A stretch of DNA of 64,000 bases from Hordeum vulgare subsp. vulgare (Eukaryota > Streptophyta > Magnoliopsida > Poales > Poaceae). How positions within the stretch are numbered: position 1 is the stretch's first letter; every line of letters starts with the position of its first letter. The DNA lies in NCBI RefSeq assembly GCF_904849725.1, contig NC_058520.1:400781993-400845992 (forward strand). Direction: 5' to 3'. Of this stretch, positions 34,845 through 47,189 are shown piece by piece. The position numbers and the translations under genes are program-made. The notes under the pieces are model-generated. The model was not told the DNA's origin. It did not search any database and saw only the letters and a program-made list of their open reading frames with translations.

Positions 34845-37740
34845 ACATCCCTAAGCTTAATTTTTGCTCGTCCTCGAGTAGATAAATGATAAGACAATGA
34901 TTTCTGTGGTGACATGCTAACACACATATAAGAACTTCAAAGTAAAGCAAGGAAGATATGCAATTCAAGTCAAGACAATAACAAGCAAGAGTCTATATCT
35001 AGTATTGAGTTTAGCAAAGTAAGAACATAAAGGTGCAAGAGCTCTCGCTATCCATGACTCGAATGTCTCCAAATGGTGTTTGCGTGCAAGAAGTGGGAGA
35101 TGGGTTGAGATCATAAAATATATTTTTTAATTGAGAACTCGATCTACTAAATCTCACACTTAGTCTCCTTCGGAATCTTATTTTGACTCATCCCCAGACC
35201 ACTAGTCAGGCACAAATCAAAATGATCCTCTCCCTTTTGATTTTGAGCACTCATGCAATGGATGAGCGTAAGGAAGAAATGTTGGCACTTAGGATAGAAA
35301 ATAGAATAATGATGGGGAAGGAAGACAAAAAGGTATGAAAGGCTCACATCAATGAGGACAACCATTGGTGAGAGAAAGCCAAATGATTGAATAGATGTGA
35401 GGAGTAGGGATTGCCATGTAACGGATGCACATATGAGCTAAGGTAGCTCTCCAATGGAACTAATGGGGGTGCATCCAACTTGTTTTCTCATGAAGACCTA
35501 GAGCTCATTTGAGGAGGATCATCATTGTAATATGCAAACCAAGTTCTATAGTGTAAGGGTCCCCACATAGTTATGCATGAATGATAATCTCTATGTAGTA
35601 CCAATATAGCAATGTAGTACGAGTGTGGATATTTCAAAAGGAATAATAGTGTTGCCCCCTTCTCTCTTTTTATTTCTTTTTTCTTTTGTTTTTATTTATT
35701 TTATTTTTTTGTGGCCTCTTTGGCTCTTTCTTTTTATCTCTCATTCGTCCTCTTTGGGATCTTTTGTTTTGTCCACTTTGGGATCTTTTCCTCACTTAAG
35801 GGCAACACTCTATGTTTTACATGAATAAAAAGAAAAATCATGACACTTTATAAGAAGTCTCAACATAAAGACAAGTGAAAACTATCATGATGTATGCAAA
35901 TGTATGCCTCTGCTAGTGTAGCAGGATATGCAATGATACTAGCGCATCATGTAGTCGTAATAAGGTCAAGGCCCAACTAGCACGCGGCTCTTTGATCAAG
36001 CAAAGGCATGTATGACATGAAGATCAAGTCCTGAGATGGTGGATGTTGCATGGCAATGTATCTCAGAAAGGCTATGGAAATGCCTTAATAGGTAGGCATG
36101 GAGGTTGTTTTGAGGAAAGATATAATGAGGCTTATGTATGACAGAGTGTATCATGTCATGGGTTTGGATGCACCGGCGGAGTTTGCACCATCTCTCAATG
36201 TGAGAAATGGCAATGCACGGTACCGAAGAGGCTAGCAAAATATGGATGGTGGAAGTGCCAACAATCAAATACTCACATTAGTCCAAAGAACTCATACACT
36301 TTTTATCGGTAACTCTCTATCTAGTTAGGAAATTCACAAAGAGACAAGTACCCCGAGGAGGAGTGTTTGGGGGTTTGGTTATCCTTGCGGATCCTCGACT
36401 CATGGTAACGTGAGGGTACTCTATATATTCCAACCTCTCGAGAGGTTAGCGATCAATTTAGTAGCTAAAGTTCTCAACTAATTTTTAGTTTTTGAAAAAC
36501 ACACGGATTTCCCAAAATACGACACCTATCACTAATAGGCTCAAGCTATTGGCACCAATAGTCCAAACATTACTCAAATCAATACCTCAAAACTATTGGA
36601 AGTTACTAATATACTTAAATAGCAACCTCAATTACCTACTCATGCAAGACACACAACTCAGTGCAACGAGCCAACTCTCTAAACAAGATAAACATGATAA
36701 CTCAATAGAGTTCTAAAATCAAGCTAAATAAAAGCTCTTAAAAAGATAAGCATGAAAAATAAGAGCTAAGCATGACAGTAGCTACGAAAAGATGAAGAAC
36801 ACACAAAAAGGATAAGCATGAAAACCTATGTCGTGTTCTAGAGTGGAATGGCGCGTGTGTGTCTCCCAAACAAGGTAGGCCAGGTTCCGACTTGTTATGA
36901 ACAGCAAGCAAAACTAAAACAAACTAAAAACTAAATGGCGGGACGCTCCAAGCATAGCACATATCATATGAAGTGATAAAAATATAGCAGGGAGATGGAC
37001 GAACTGATGATTGTTGATACAAAAGGGGATGCACGGGAGCATCCCCAAGCTTATACGCTTGAGTCTCCTTTGAATATTTCTTGGGGTGCATGGGGGCATC
37101 CCCAAGCTTGAGCGTTTGACACTCATGTATCTTCTTTCATCATCTCTCCAATCGCATACTTGAAAACTCCCTTCATACGAAACTCATCATAAGCTCATTA
37201 GAGTGGTTAGTACCCTTAATAAAATAATTCATTACCTGCTGGAAATAAATATTTTCATGAAAAGATACTGCTTCTTATGAATTCCAAAAGGTTTTTGCAA
37301 ATAAAAAATAAGCTTAGGATTTGCAAAACAATGAAAACGCAAAACATGGCAGAATCTATGAAAAATAGAACAGCAGGTAGGAAATAATATGTTCGGGGCA
37401 CTTCTGCCACTCAAATCAAAAAACTCAGAACAGATGCCAGAAAGGAAATTATATATAGCATGCTGTCAAAACATTTCAGATCAAAAAGATGATCTGGTGA
37501 TATTTGGCGAATTTTTCCGTCAAGCAGACAGAATCTGTTTCTGGACAACATGTCACAATTTTTGAACTTTGTTGCAATTGGAGGCTATAACTTGGCACAA
37601 AGCTTGAAAATAAAGATACAGTGATGTTGCTACAGTAGTAACAATCATAAAGACCACTAAAACTAAAAGTAAAAAACTCAAAGTAAAGAAAACAAGGGTT
37701 GTCTCCCTAGAGCTCTTACTTTATAGCCATAATGATAGGC
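34845..37740 (-). other. 3' noncoding region of C
   Basis: It begins with the polypurine tract next to the LTR (minus-strand TTAGGGATGT), holds a pyrimidine-rich tract at about 35650-35722 and two copies of a CATCCCCAAGCTT motif near 37040-37110, and shows no convincing coding sequence. The layout parallels that of F at 98-3215. Confidence 0.7.
35650..35722 (-). repeat. Pyrimidine tract in C
   Basis: T-rich/CT-rich run on the plus strand, equivalent in position to the tract of F at 860-957. Confidence 0.7.
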
Positions 37741-38513
37741 TTAAGATTTTAATGATGCTCTCATAGGAACAAGAGTTGTAGAATAAAAGAGAGCATCAAG
37801 AAGAAAATACCAAACACATTTAAGTCTAACATGCTTCCTATGCATAGTAATATTGCAATAGAATAATTCATTGAAGCACAAAGCAATAAGCATAGGAATG
37901 CAAAACAAGTGCAACTTCAAAACCTTCAACATAAAGAGAGGGAACTTGATATTATTGAAATATCTATAAGCATATGTTCCCTTCTCATAATAATTTTCAG
38001 TGGGGTCATGAATAAACTCAACAATATAAGTATCACATAAGCATTGTTACCATGATCCACATGGACTTCATGAAGAGGATAAAACTTGGAGTAAAAGAGA
38101 GACTGAATCTCTACCCAATCCCGTATGTGAGAATCATCTAGTAGCCTATACCATTCCAATGCTTTTCCTTTAAGTGACAAGGAAAATAATTTCCTCATGA
38201 CTCCATCTCTTGTCAAACCTGAAATCTTAAATAACTCACAAAGTTCTGTAAGTTTAGACAAATGAATACTAGGATTGACTGTTCCATCTCCTGCATAACA
38301 ATCATTCCTAATTATTTCAACTATCCCAAGTGGTATTTTGAATGGGATACATTCAGTAGGTGGAGGAGACTTCTCTACCACGGGTGTGCTAAAGTGGCCT
38401 TCCCCAAGCAGCGAACTAAGAGTGCAATTTTCCATAAGCCTAACTAGTGAAGTCACATAACTTAGTGTTCTCAGTGGAACCCATAGCAGCAGCAACAAGC
38501 AAGAACAAAGCAA
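37741..38513 (-). pseudogene. gag: Gag-like ORF of C fused to an F-like C-terminal module
   Basis: The upstream part (to about 38040) is an Athila-type gag N-terminal half: MENCTLSSLLGEGHF, then CELFKISGLTRDGVMRKLF, SLKGKALEWYRLL, and LFYSKFYPLHEVH. Normal gag would continue into the rest of the capsid. Here, after one frameshift near 38040, the sequence reads YIVEFIHDPTENYYEKGTY, NNIKFPLFMLKVLKLHLF and ENELFY-type sequence to MHRKHVRLKC, ending at 37741. This second module resembles the C-terminal part of F's unknown ORF. The likely start is near 38438 (MENC); in-frame codons up to 38513 are less gag-like. The gag half should support packaging; the second module has no known function. Confidence 0.65.
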
Positions 38514-38629
38514 CTAATTTTTTTGTGGTTTTTGGTATAAGACTCTAAAGCAAAAACTAAAAAAGCAAACCAACAAGACTAAAAAGCAAAAGTAAAAGAT
38601 AGCGCGCAACTCCCCTATCTTGAAGACTA

Positions 38630-38650
38630 GAGTCCCTGGCAACGACGCCA
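38630..38650 (-). other. Primer binding site of C
   Basis: Minus-strand TGGCGTCGTTGCCAGGGACT lies 12 bp inside the LTR end. It is a variant of the Asp-type site with several changes from TGGCGCCGTTGCCGGGGA. Confidence 0.75.
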
Positions 38651-38661
38651 GAAACATTAGT

Positions 38662-39006
38662 TGATGACGAGTAGATGGATATACTTCTCGCCCTTCATTA
38701 GTTACACCAAGTGGAAGGTGGAGATGTAGTCAGCAGCAGATTTCCCTTACACGGAGACTGTAAGGTTTATCGAACAGGAGGACTCCTAGGATCAACAAGT
38801 AGGTGTCTTCCACCCTGGCGCTAGCAGAAGACGTGGACCTGCACACACAACAAATAAGTTTGCTCCCAACGAGTACAGAGAGGTTGTCAATCTCTCCGGC
38901 ATTGTAGTTTGCAAAGGATCAAAACACAAGCGGGAAGGTAATAGTGATTGCAACGGAAAATGAAATGAAAGCGGTAAATGGTGGAGGTATAAACAATGAT
39001 GGTGAT
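38662..39006 (-). repeat. 5' LTR of C, first part (cut by A)
   Basis: It begins TGATGACGAG on the plus strand and matches 33186 onward. It breaks at 39006 where A starts; GTGAT (39002-39006) is A's target duplication. Confidence 0.92.
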
Positions 39007-40532
39007 TGATGACCCACAAGTATAGGGTATCAATCGTAGTCCTTTCAATAAGTAAGAGTGTCGAACCCAACGAGGAGCATAAGCCTCTGATAAACGGATT
39101 TCAGCAAGGTAATAACTGCAAGCACTGAAAGTAGCGGTAACAAGTGATTGTGTAGCGAGGTGAAACGTAGCGAGCAAAAAGTAACAAGTAACAAGCAGTA
39201 GAAACGGTGCAGCAAGTGGCCCAATCCCTTTTGTAGCAAGGGACAAGCCTGACCAAAGTCTTATAGGAGGAAAAACGCTCCCAAGGACACACGGGAATTT
39301 CTGTCATGCTAGTTTCATCAGGTTCATATGATTCGCGTTCGTTACTTTGATAGTTTGATATGTGGGTGGACCGGCGCTTGGGTACTGCCCTTACTTGGAC
39401 AAGCATCCCACTTATGATTAACCTCTCTCGCAAGCATGCGCAACTACAAAAGAAGAATTAAGACAAAGTGTAACCATAGCATTAAACTAGTGGATCCAAA
39501 TCAGCCCCTCATGAAGCAACGCATAGACTGGGGTTTAAGCTTCTGTCACTCCAGCAACCTATCATCTACTTACTACTTCCCAATGCCTTCCTCTAGGACC
39601 AAATATGGTGAAGTGTTATGTAGTCGACGTTCACATAACACCACTAGAGGAAAAGACAACATACAGCATATCAAATACCGAACGAATATCAAATTCACAT
39701 GACTATTATTAACATGACTTATCCCATGTCCTCAGGAACAAAAGTAACTACTCACAAAACATAATCATAATCATGATTAGAGGTGTAATGAATAGAATCA
39801 AGGATCTAAACATAAACTCTTCCACCAAGTAATCCAACTAGCATCAACTACAAAGAGTAATCAACACTACTAGCAACATTACAAGTACCAATCGGAGTTG
39901 CGAGATGAAGATTGGTTACAAGAGATGAACTAGGGATTGGAGAGGAGATGGTGCTGATGAAGATGTTGATGAAGATGCCTCCCCTCCGACGAGAGGAGTG
40001 TTGGTGATGACGATGGCGACGATTATCCCTCCGGGAGGGAAGTTTCCCCGGCAGGATCGTCCTACCGGAGCACTAGATTGGATCTCCTCAAGTTCCGCCT
40101 CATGGCGGCGACGAAACCTCGAAAAAGCTCCCTATTGATTTTTTCCAGACCAGGACGCTTCGTATAGCGAAAGAGGAGGGCTAGTGGGCCGTCAGGCAGC
40201 CCACAAGCCTGCCATGCGCCACCAGGGGGTGGTGGCGGTGGGCAAGCTTGTGGAGCCCTGGTGGCCCCCTCCGGTAGTTATTTCGCCCAGTATTTTTAAT
40301 ATATTCCAGAAAAAATCCACGTAAATTTTTAGGGCATTTGTAGATGTGCAGAATAGTGGACTAGAATTTACTCCAGTTCCAGTCCAGAATTCCAGCTGCC
40401 TGAATTCTCTCTCTTCAAATAAACTTTGCAAAATAAGAGACAAAAAGGCATAAATATGGTACCACAAGGAATATAACAGCCCAAAAAGCAATAAATATCA
40501 ACATGAAAGCATGATGCAAAATGAGCGTATCA
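39007..40532 (-). repeat. 3' LTR of A (1526 bp)
   Basis: Plus-strand termini TGATGACCCACAAG and GAGCGTATCA. It is preceded in the element's sense by the polypurine tract at 40533-40547. Confidence 0.93.
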
Positions 40533-40547
40533 ACTCCCCCAAGCTTA
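40533..40547 (-). other. Polypurine tract of A
   Basis: Minus-strand AAGCTTGGGGGAGT directly precedes the 3' LTR. Confidence 0.88.
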
Positions 40548-41892
40548 GACCTCGCTTGTCCTCAAGCGAAAATCAAGTTCCCTAAACATGTCCACATGTT
40601 TGGGGACGAAGGTGTTGATAAAACATAATACGGACATGAGGGCATCATGATCACACATAGGACAGCAATATATCATAAAGATTCTTATGGGAAAGTAACA
40701 ATTCCTTCACAAAGCAAAGCATGAAGAAAAAACCTTACCGAGAAGTAACCAACAATAACCCATAGTCATTGAACCAATTGCAATTTATCACAACATCAGA
40801 AAGAGTCAAATAAGAGCTTGTAAGGCAAACCCACATACTCAATCATCTCTTTTGTTTTCCACGATTGTTACAACTCACGTGGTACTCATGGTGTCAAAGT
40901 TTTAGCCGGACACAGAGGAAGATAGGGGCTTATAGTTTTGCCTCCCAACGGTTTACCTCAAGGGTAAAGTCAACAACAATAAAGCATTAGTACTCAACTC
41001 CAAGTTGATATATGAATATAGATCTTTCCCAAGCACGTGACGGTAGCCAACACAAAGGCAAAAAGGGAATTGGTGAAGATCACCATGACTCTTACAAGGG
41101 TAAAAAGTAAAGGTACAAGATAGGCCCTTCGTAGAGGGAAGCAGAGGTTGTCATGCGCTTTTGAGGTTTGAATGTCTGTCCTCTTAGTGCGGAGGAACGT
41201 CACTTTATATTGCCTCCTGTGATAAAGGACTTTATTATGCAATCTGTCGCTTTTATGTCTTCCTCATCAAAGGTTCGTACAAAGCTTATTTTCCACACAC
41301 TAACAGATCATACATATTAGAGAGCAATTTTTATTGCTTGCACCGATGACAACTTATTTGAAGGATCTTATTCAATCCATAGGTAGGTATGGTGGACTCT
41401 CATGGCAAAACTGGTTGTAGGTTTATGGATGCACAAGTAGTATATATGAGGTGCAAGCAATCGTCACAAGCTAAGGGATCTCTAATCATTTAACATTGTT
41501 TGGGACCAAGCAAACACAATTCATTATGTTGTCTTCCTTGTCCAACATCTACTCCTAGGCATGTAATAGTTTGGTGAGTTCTCACAATTGTAAAAAGTGT
41601 CTAAGTTGGTATATTTATATGTGAACCTCTCTTTCCTTATTACTTCTTATTAATTGCAACAATGACTGAGGTCTATGTTGATTTATTCTCAACAAGTTTC
41701 AATCATCATACGTGTCCTAAGTGAAGTTATCACTTCCCATAAGAACGTCTCATGATCTTTCATGCTATCGTTCTTTTCATACTTTTGATCATGGCACAAA
41801 GCAAAGCCGTTGACTAAGACACTCTTTATTATATATCTCGTAAGCTCGAATACATCGGGGGAGAGACAAAAGCAAAAGACTCAAACTAAAAA
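40548..41892 (-). other. 3' noncoding region of A
   Basis: No coding sequence is apparent. Positions 41270-41412 match, in inverse orientation, E1 at about 10715-10860. Confidence 0.65.
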
Positions 41893-42324
41893 CTAAAGAC
41901 GTATTCCTCTAAGAGAAGAAATAAAAACTGAAAAGGAAAGAACTGAAACAAAGGTAAAAGCAAAAGATATAAAGGTGACACGATACCAGGGCAAATCCCC
42001 CAAGCTTGGCAGAAGCCAAGGGGATTGCCCAGTCTTGAGCTTGTCTAATTTCCACTTTAGCAAAAATTTCTGCTCCCTTAGATCGTCATTTTCCTCCTCA
42101 AGTTTCAAAACTATATGGCAAAGCTCCTGCTTACTCTCATGTGTGTTTGCGGGTTGAGGTAGAGGAGCCTCCTCTTCATGGGAACTCGTTTGTTACTTCC
42201 CCTTGGGCTCATAGTCCTCTTCCTCATCAGTGGTCCAGCCATACGGTTCCAAGTCCCCATTAATCCTAGAGTTAGCACGATCATCGGCCACATAGATCTC
42301 TTCTTCTGAATCGTGGGAAGACAT
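41893..42324 (-). pseudogene. Extra ORF in the env position of A: acidic, coiled coil, C-terminal membrane segment
   Basis: One frame runs from an ATG at 42324 to a stop at 41893, about 143 codons, with a single TAA at 42193-42195. It opens MSSHDSEEEIYVADDRANS, remains acidic (TTDEEEDYEPKGK), then after the stop gives a Leu/Glu/Lys helix (KLEEENDDLREQKFLLKWKL) and ends with a hydrophobic run of about 20 residues (VTFISFAFTFVSVLSFSVFI), a likely membrane segment. It sits downstream of pol and upstream of the polypurine tract, where some Athila elements have an env-like ORF (family knowledge). I do not claim it is an envelope protein; similarity was not tested. Confidence 0.6.
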
Positions 42325-42608
42325 CTTGACCTAAATCTGCGGCAGACAACAAGCTCGAAACGAAAACACAGGAAAACTGCGCGATACGGAGATCAAAACC
42401 TTCGGGCGACTATATACTGATTTTTTCTGGGCGAGAAGGAGTCCTCCGCAAGAAAATGGAGTCCGGGAGGCACACGAGGTGCCCACAAGCTTGCCCTCCA
42501 CCACCAGGGGGGTAGGGGCGGTGCCAGGGCTTGTGGCCGCCTCGTTCGCTCTCCGGACTGCTTTTTATTTTTCTAATTTTCCAAAAATTCCAAAACTGAG
42601 AAAATTTC

Positions 42609-45600
42609 CTATTGGAAAAGTATCGGAGACCAATTTCTTACCGAAACAGATACATCTTCATTTTCAAGGTCTGAAACAGGCTGATAAACATCCCTTATGT
42701 ACTCCTCTGGAGTTATGACATTGACGATATTGGTCTCAACATTTATGGGAGTACCAGAGATGTAATGCTTGATTCTTTGCCCATTTACCACTCTAGGAAA
42801 ATTTCTTTCCGTGTTATTGATTTTGATGGCACCGGAACGATATAGTTCCTCGACAACATAGGGACCTTTCCATTTAGAGAGAAGCTTGCCTGCAAAGAAT
42901 CTCAAACGAGAATTGTATAGCAAGACATAATCACCTACATTGAACTCTCGTTTCTGTATTCGTTTGTCGTGCCATCTCTTAACCTTTTCCTTGAACAACC
43001 TGGCATTCTCATATGCCTGGGCTCTCCATTCATCTAACGAGCTGATATCAAACAACCACTTCGCACTGGCAAGTTTGAAATCAAAGTTGAGCTCTTTGAT
43101 TGCCCAATAAGCTTTGTGTTCCAGCTCAAGAGGTAAATGACAGGCCTTACCATAAACCATTTTATATGGTGACATGCCCATGGGATTCTTATAAGCAGTC
43201 CTATAAGCCCATAGTGCATCGTCAAGTTTGCTAGACCAGTTCTTTCGAGATCTATTGACGGTCTTTTGTAGGATCAATTTGATCTCCCTATTACTCAACT
43301 CCACTTGACCACTAGACTAAGGATGATAAGGAGATGCAACTCTATGGTTGACATCATACTTAGCTAGCATCTTGCGGAAAACACCATGAATGAAGTGTGA
43401 ACTGCCATCAGTCATCAAGTATCTAGGGACTCCAAATCTTGGGAATATGACTTCTTTAAGCATCTTAATAGAGGTGTGGTTATCAACATTTTTAGTGGGG
43501 ATAGCTTCTATCCACTTAGTAACGTAATCCACAACAACTAAGATGTGAGTGTACCCATTGGAACTCGGGAAGGGTCCCATATAATCAAAGCCCCAGACAT
43601 CAAATAGTTCAATGACGTGAATAGTTCATAGGCATCTCTTGACGCTTACTGATGTTCCCTATCCTTTGACATTCGTCACAAGACAAGACAAACTTACGGG
43701 CATCCTTGAAGAGAGTGGACCAATAGAAACCTGATTGCAATACCTTATGGGCAGTTCTATCTCCAGCATGGTGTCCCCCGTAGGCTTCGTAGTGACACTT
43801 CTGCAGGATCTGTCCTTGTTCATGTTCAGGCACACAACGTCTAATAACACCATCTACTCCTTCCTTATAAAGGTGAGGATCATCCCAAAAGTAGTGTCTC
43901 AAATCAAAGAAGCATTTCTTCTTTTGCTGATAGGTGAAACTGGGTGGTATGTATTTGGCTACTATATAGTTTGCGTAATCGGCATACCACGGTGCACTAA
44001 GTGAAGTGCGGATGACATTTAATTGCTCATCAGGAAAGCTATGATCAATAGGTAGTGGGTCATCAAGGACATTCTCTAGCCTAGACAAGTTATCCGCTAG
44101 AGGGTTATCAGCACCCTTTCGGTCAACGACGTGCAAATCAAATTCCTGTAGCAGGAGAACCCATCTGATCAGCCTAGGCTTAGCGTCCTTCTTCTCCATG
44201 AGGTACTTAATAGCAGCATGATCAGAGTGAATAGTGACTTTGGAGTCAACTATGTAAGATCTGAACTTTTCACATGCAAACACGACTACTAAAAATTCCT
44301 TCTCCGTAGTGGCATAGTTTCTTTGGGCACTGTCTAGAGTTTTACTAGCGTAGTGAATGATATTCAACTTCTTATCAACTCTTTGTCCTAAAACAGCACC
44401 AATAGCATAATCACTAGCGTCACACATGATTTCAAAGGGCAAGTTCCAGTCAGGTGGTTGAACAATAGGTGCGGTTATCAAAGCCTTCTTAAGTATTTCA
44501 AAGGCTTCCTCACAATCCTCATCAAAAACAAAAGGAACATCCTTCTGCAAGAGGTTGGTAATAGACCTAGAAATCTTAGAAAAGTCTTTAATGAACCTTC
44601 TATAGAAACCAGCATGACCTAGGTAACTTCGTATACCTCTGATATCTGTGGGGCAAGGCATTTTCTCAATTGCATCAACCTTAGGCTTATCAACTTCAAT
44701 GCCTCTTTCAGATATTTTGTGTCCTAAGACGATACCTTCATTAACCATAAAGTGGCACTTCCCCCAATTCAAGACGAGGTTGGTTTCTTCGCATCTCTGT
44801 AAGACTCGATCAAGGTTGCTGAGGCAATCATCAAAGGAAGACCCGTAAATGGAGAATTCATCCATGAAAACCTCGACAATCTTTTCACAAAATTCAGAGA
44901 ATATAGCCATCATACATCTTTGGAAGGTGGCAGGTGCATTACATAAGCCAAAAGGCATACGTCTATAGGTACCGAAAGGGCAGGTGAAAGTGGTTTTCTC
45001 TTGATCAGATTGTGCAACAGGTATTTGCGAGAAACCTGAATAACTGTCTAGAAAGCAGAAGTGTGTGTGTTTTGATAGCCTTTCTAGCATTTGGTCGATG
45101 AACGGCAAAGGATAATGATCTTTACTAGTTGCCTTGTTCAGTTTCCGGAAGTCTATCACCATTCTATAGCTGGTAAAAATCCTTTGTCGGATTAGTTCAT
45201 CCTTATCATTAGGAACGACAGTGATACCTCCCTTCTTAGGTACGCAATGTACTCGACTTACCCAATCACTATGAGCAACAGGATAAATGATTCCTGCTTC
45301 CAGAAGCTTTAATATTTCTTTTATAACGCCCTTTTTCTTGTTAGGGTTTAATCTCCTTTGATGATCAGCAACTGGTTTAAAGTCAGGATCAGTTTTAATC
45401 TTGTGCTGCCATAGAGTAGGACTAATACCCTTAAGATCATCAAGAGTATATCCAATAGCAGCGCGGTGCTTCCTCAGAGTTTTTAGTAACTTCTTCTCTT
45501 CGCGCTCTGAGAGGAGAGCACTAATAATGACAGGATATATCTCCTTCTCATCAAGATAGACATACTTAAGAGTATCAGGCAACTGTTTAAGCTCGAACAC

Positions 45601-46707
45601 AAGATCACCCTTTGGTGGGGGAGGATCCCCAAGCAGTTCAACAGGCAGATTATTCTTGAGAATAGGATATTGTTCTAAGACAATTTTATCTATCTCATCT
45701 CTCTCCTCCATATGCATATCATTTTCATGCTCAAGCAGATATTGCTCTAAGGGATCCGTAGGAGGTACGGCAATAGAGGCAAGAGCAATGATTTCATCTC
45801 TACCAAACGACTCTCTTTCATGGGGTTGTCTTCCAAACTTGGAGAAGTTAAATTCATGAGACACACCCTCGAAACTTACTGTGACAGTTTGCTTAATGCA
45901 ATCAATGTGAGCATTGACAGTGTTGAGAAAGGGTCTACCAAATATGATGGGACAAAAGCTATCTTGTGCAGTACCAAGGACGAGGAAATCAGTAGGATAC
46001 TTCGTCTTACCACACAGGACTTCTACGTCTCTCACAATTCCCAGAGGGCAGATAGTGTCTCTATTAGCTAGCGTAATAGTGACATCAATGGGTTCTAACT
46101 CAGCACGTGCAATCTCATCTTTGATTTCATCATATAGAGAACAGGGTATTGCACTAACACTAGCTCCCATATCACATAAACCATGGTAACAGTGATTTCC
46201 TATCTTAACAGAAACAATGGGCAGGCCAACTACAGGTCCGTGTTTGTCTTTCGCGTGAGGTTTAGCTATTCTAGCGGAGTCCTCACAGAATTTGATAACA
46301 TGCCCATCTATGTCTTCGGCTAAGAGATCTTTGATAATAGCAACACTAGGTTCAACTCTAATCTCCTCAGGGGGTGCAAGTGGTCTAATGTAACACCTAC
46401 GTATCACAGTTGGAGCTTTAGAATAATCCTTTATCCTAGCAAGGTATGGTGGTTTCTCAGTGTAAGCACAAGGAACAACAGGATCACTAAAAGCTATGAT
46501 TTTCTCCTCAACCAGATTGGTGTTGGCTATGTTGCTTTCTACAGGAGGATGATATTTAAACCACTTCTCTGTGGGAAGATCAACATGAGCAGCAAAAGAT
46601 TCACATAGAGAAGCTACTATCTCAGAGTCAAGTCCATACTTAGCGCTAAAATCTCTAGAAGTGTTTGTCTGAACAAAAGATTTAACGCAATCAAACTGGA
46701 AATTCAT
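42609..46707 (-). pseudogene. pol: Pol polyprotein of A (protease, RT, RNase H, integrase), frameshifted
   Basis: The main frame 43609-46707 gives 1032 residues. Visible parts: aspartic protease with [11 protein letters not shown] at about residues 178-188; reverse transcriptase from about 450 with [12 protein letters not shown] near 516-527 and [12 protein letters not shown] near 553-564; catalytic box FMDE at 614-617, where FMDD is expected; RNase H with [13 protein letters not shown] near 762-774 and SDH at 828-830; integrase HHCC finger ending CDECQR near 1010-1015. A frameshift at about 43590 and one TAG at 43314-43316 interrupt the integrase core ([10 protein letters not shown]) and C-terminal part (43304-42609, ending after GPYVVEELYRSGAIKI). 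Without these lesions the chain would be near 1360 residues. Four bases separate it from the gag stop. It would copy and integrate the element; the FMDE change and two breaks argue it is inactive. Confidence 0.93.
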
Positions 46708-46710
46708 ACC

Positions 46711-47189
46711 TCACTCCTTACCTTCCTCCAACTCCCAATCTTCAGAGTTGCATTTGATTCTCTCCAATAAATTCCACTTGTGATCAATATCCTTCTTCAT
46801 AAAAGAACCGGCACAAGAAGTGTCAAGCATGGTACGATCTTCATGAGAAAGCCGAGCATAAAAGTTTTGAGTGGTGATTTCTCTCGGGAGCTCATGATTG
46901 GGGCATGAATATAGCATTGATTTAAGCCTCCCCCAAGCTTGAGCTATGCTTTCCCTGTCACGAGGCCAAAAGTTATAAATAAAGTTCCGATCACGATGTA
47001 CTAAATGCATAGGATAGAACTTTTGATGAAATTCCAATTTCAACCGATTGTAGCCCCATGATCTAGTATCATCACATAGCCTGTACCATGTCAACGCCTT
47101 ATCCTTCAAAGATGAAGGAAAGACTTTCTTCTTTACCTCATCCTCGGGCAAACCTGCAAGCTTAAATAAACCACAAACTTCATCTACAT
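46711..47189 (-). pseudogene. gag: A gag, C-terminal part (cut by B)
   Basis: The gag frame reads VDEVCGLFKLAGLP, SLKDKALTWYRLCDD, FYPMHLVHRDRNFIYNFWPRD, ESIAQAWGRLKSM and ARLSHEDRTMLDTSC to a stop at 46711. These are Gypsy (Retrotrans_gag) capsid features. It is joined to its N-terminal half at 56504-56693 once B and one TACAT duplication are removed. The frame continuing past 47189 to 47349 is B's LTR read through and not part of gag. Confidence 0.9.

Noticed and set aside
41893..42324. Calling the extra ORF an envelope gene
   Set aside because: Only position and a hydrophobic tail support it; no signal peptide or surface/transmembrane arrangement is visible.
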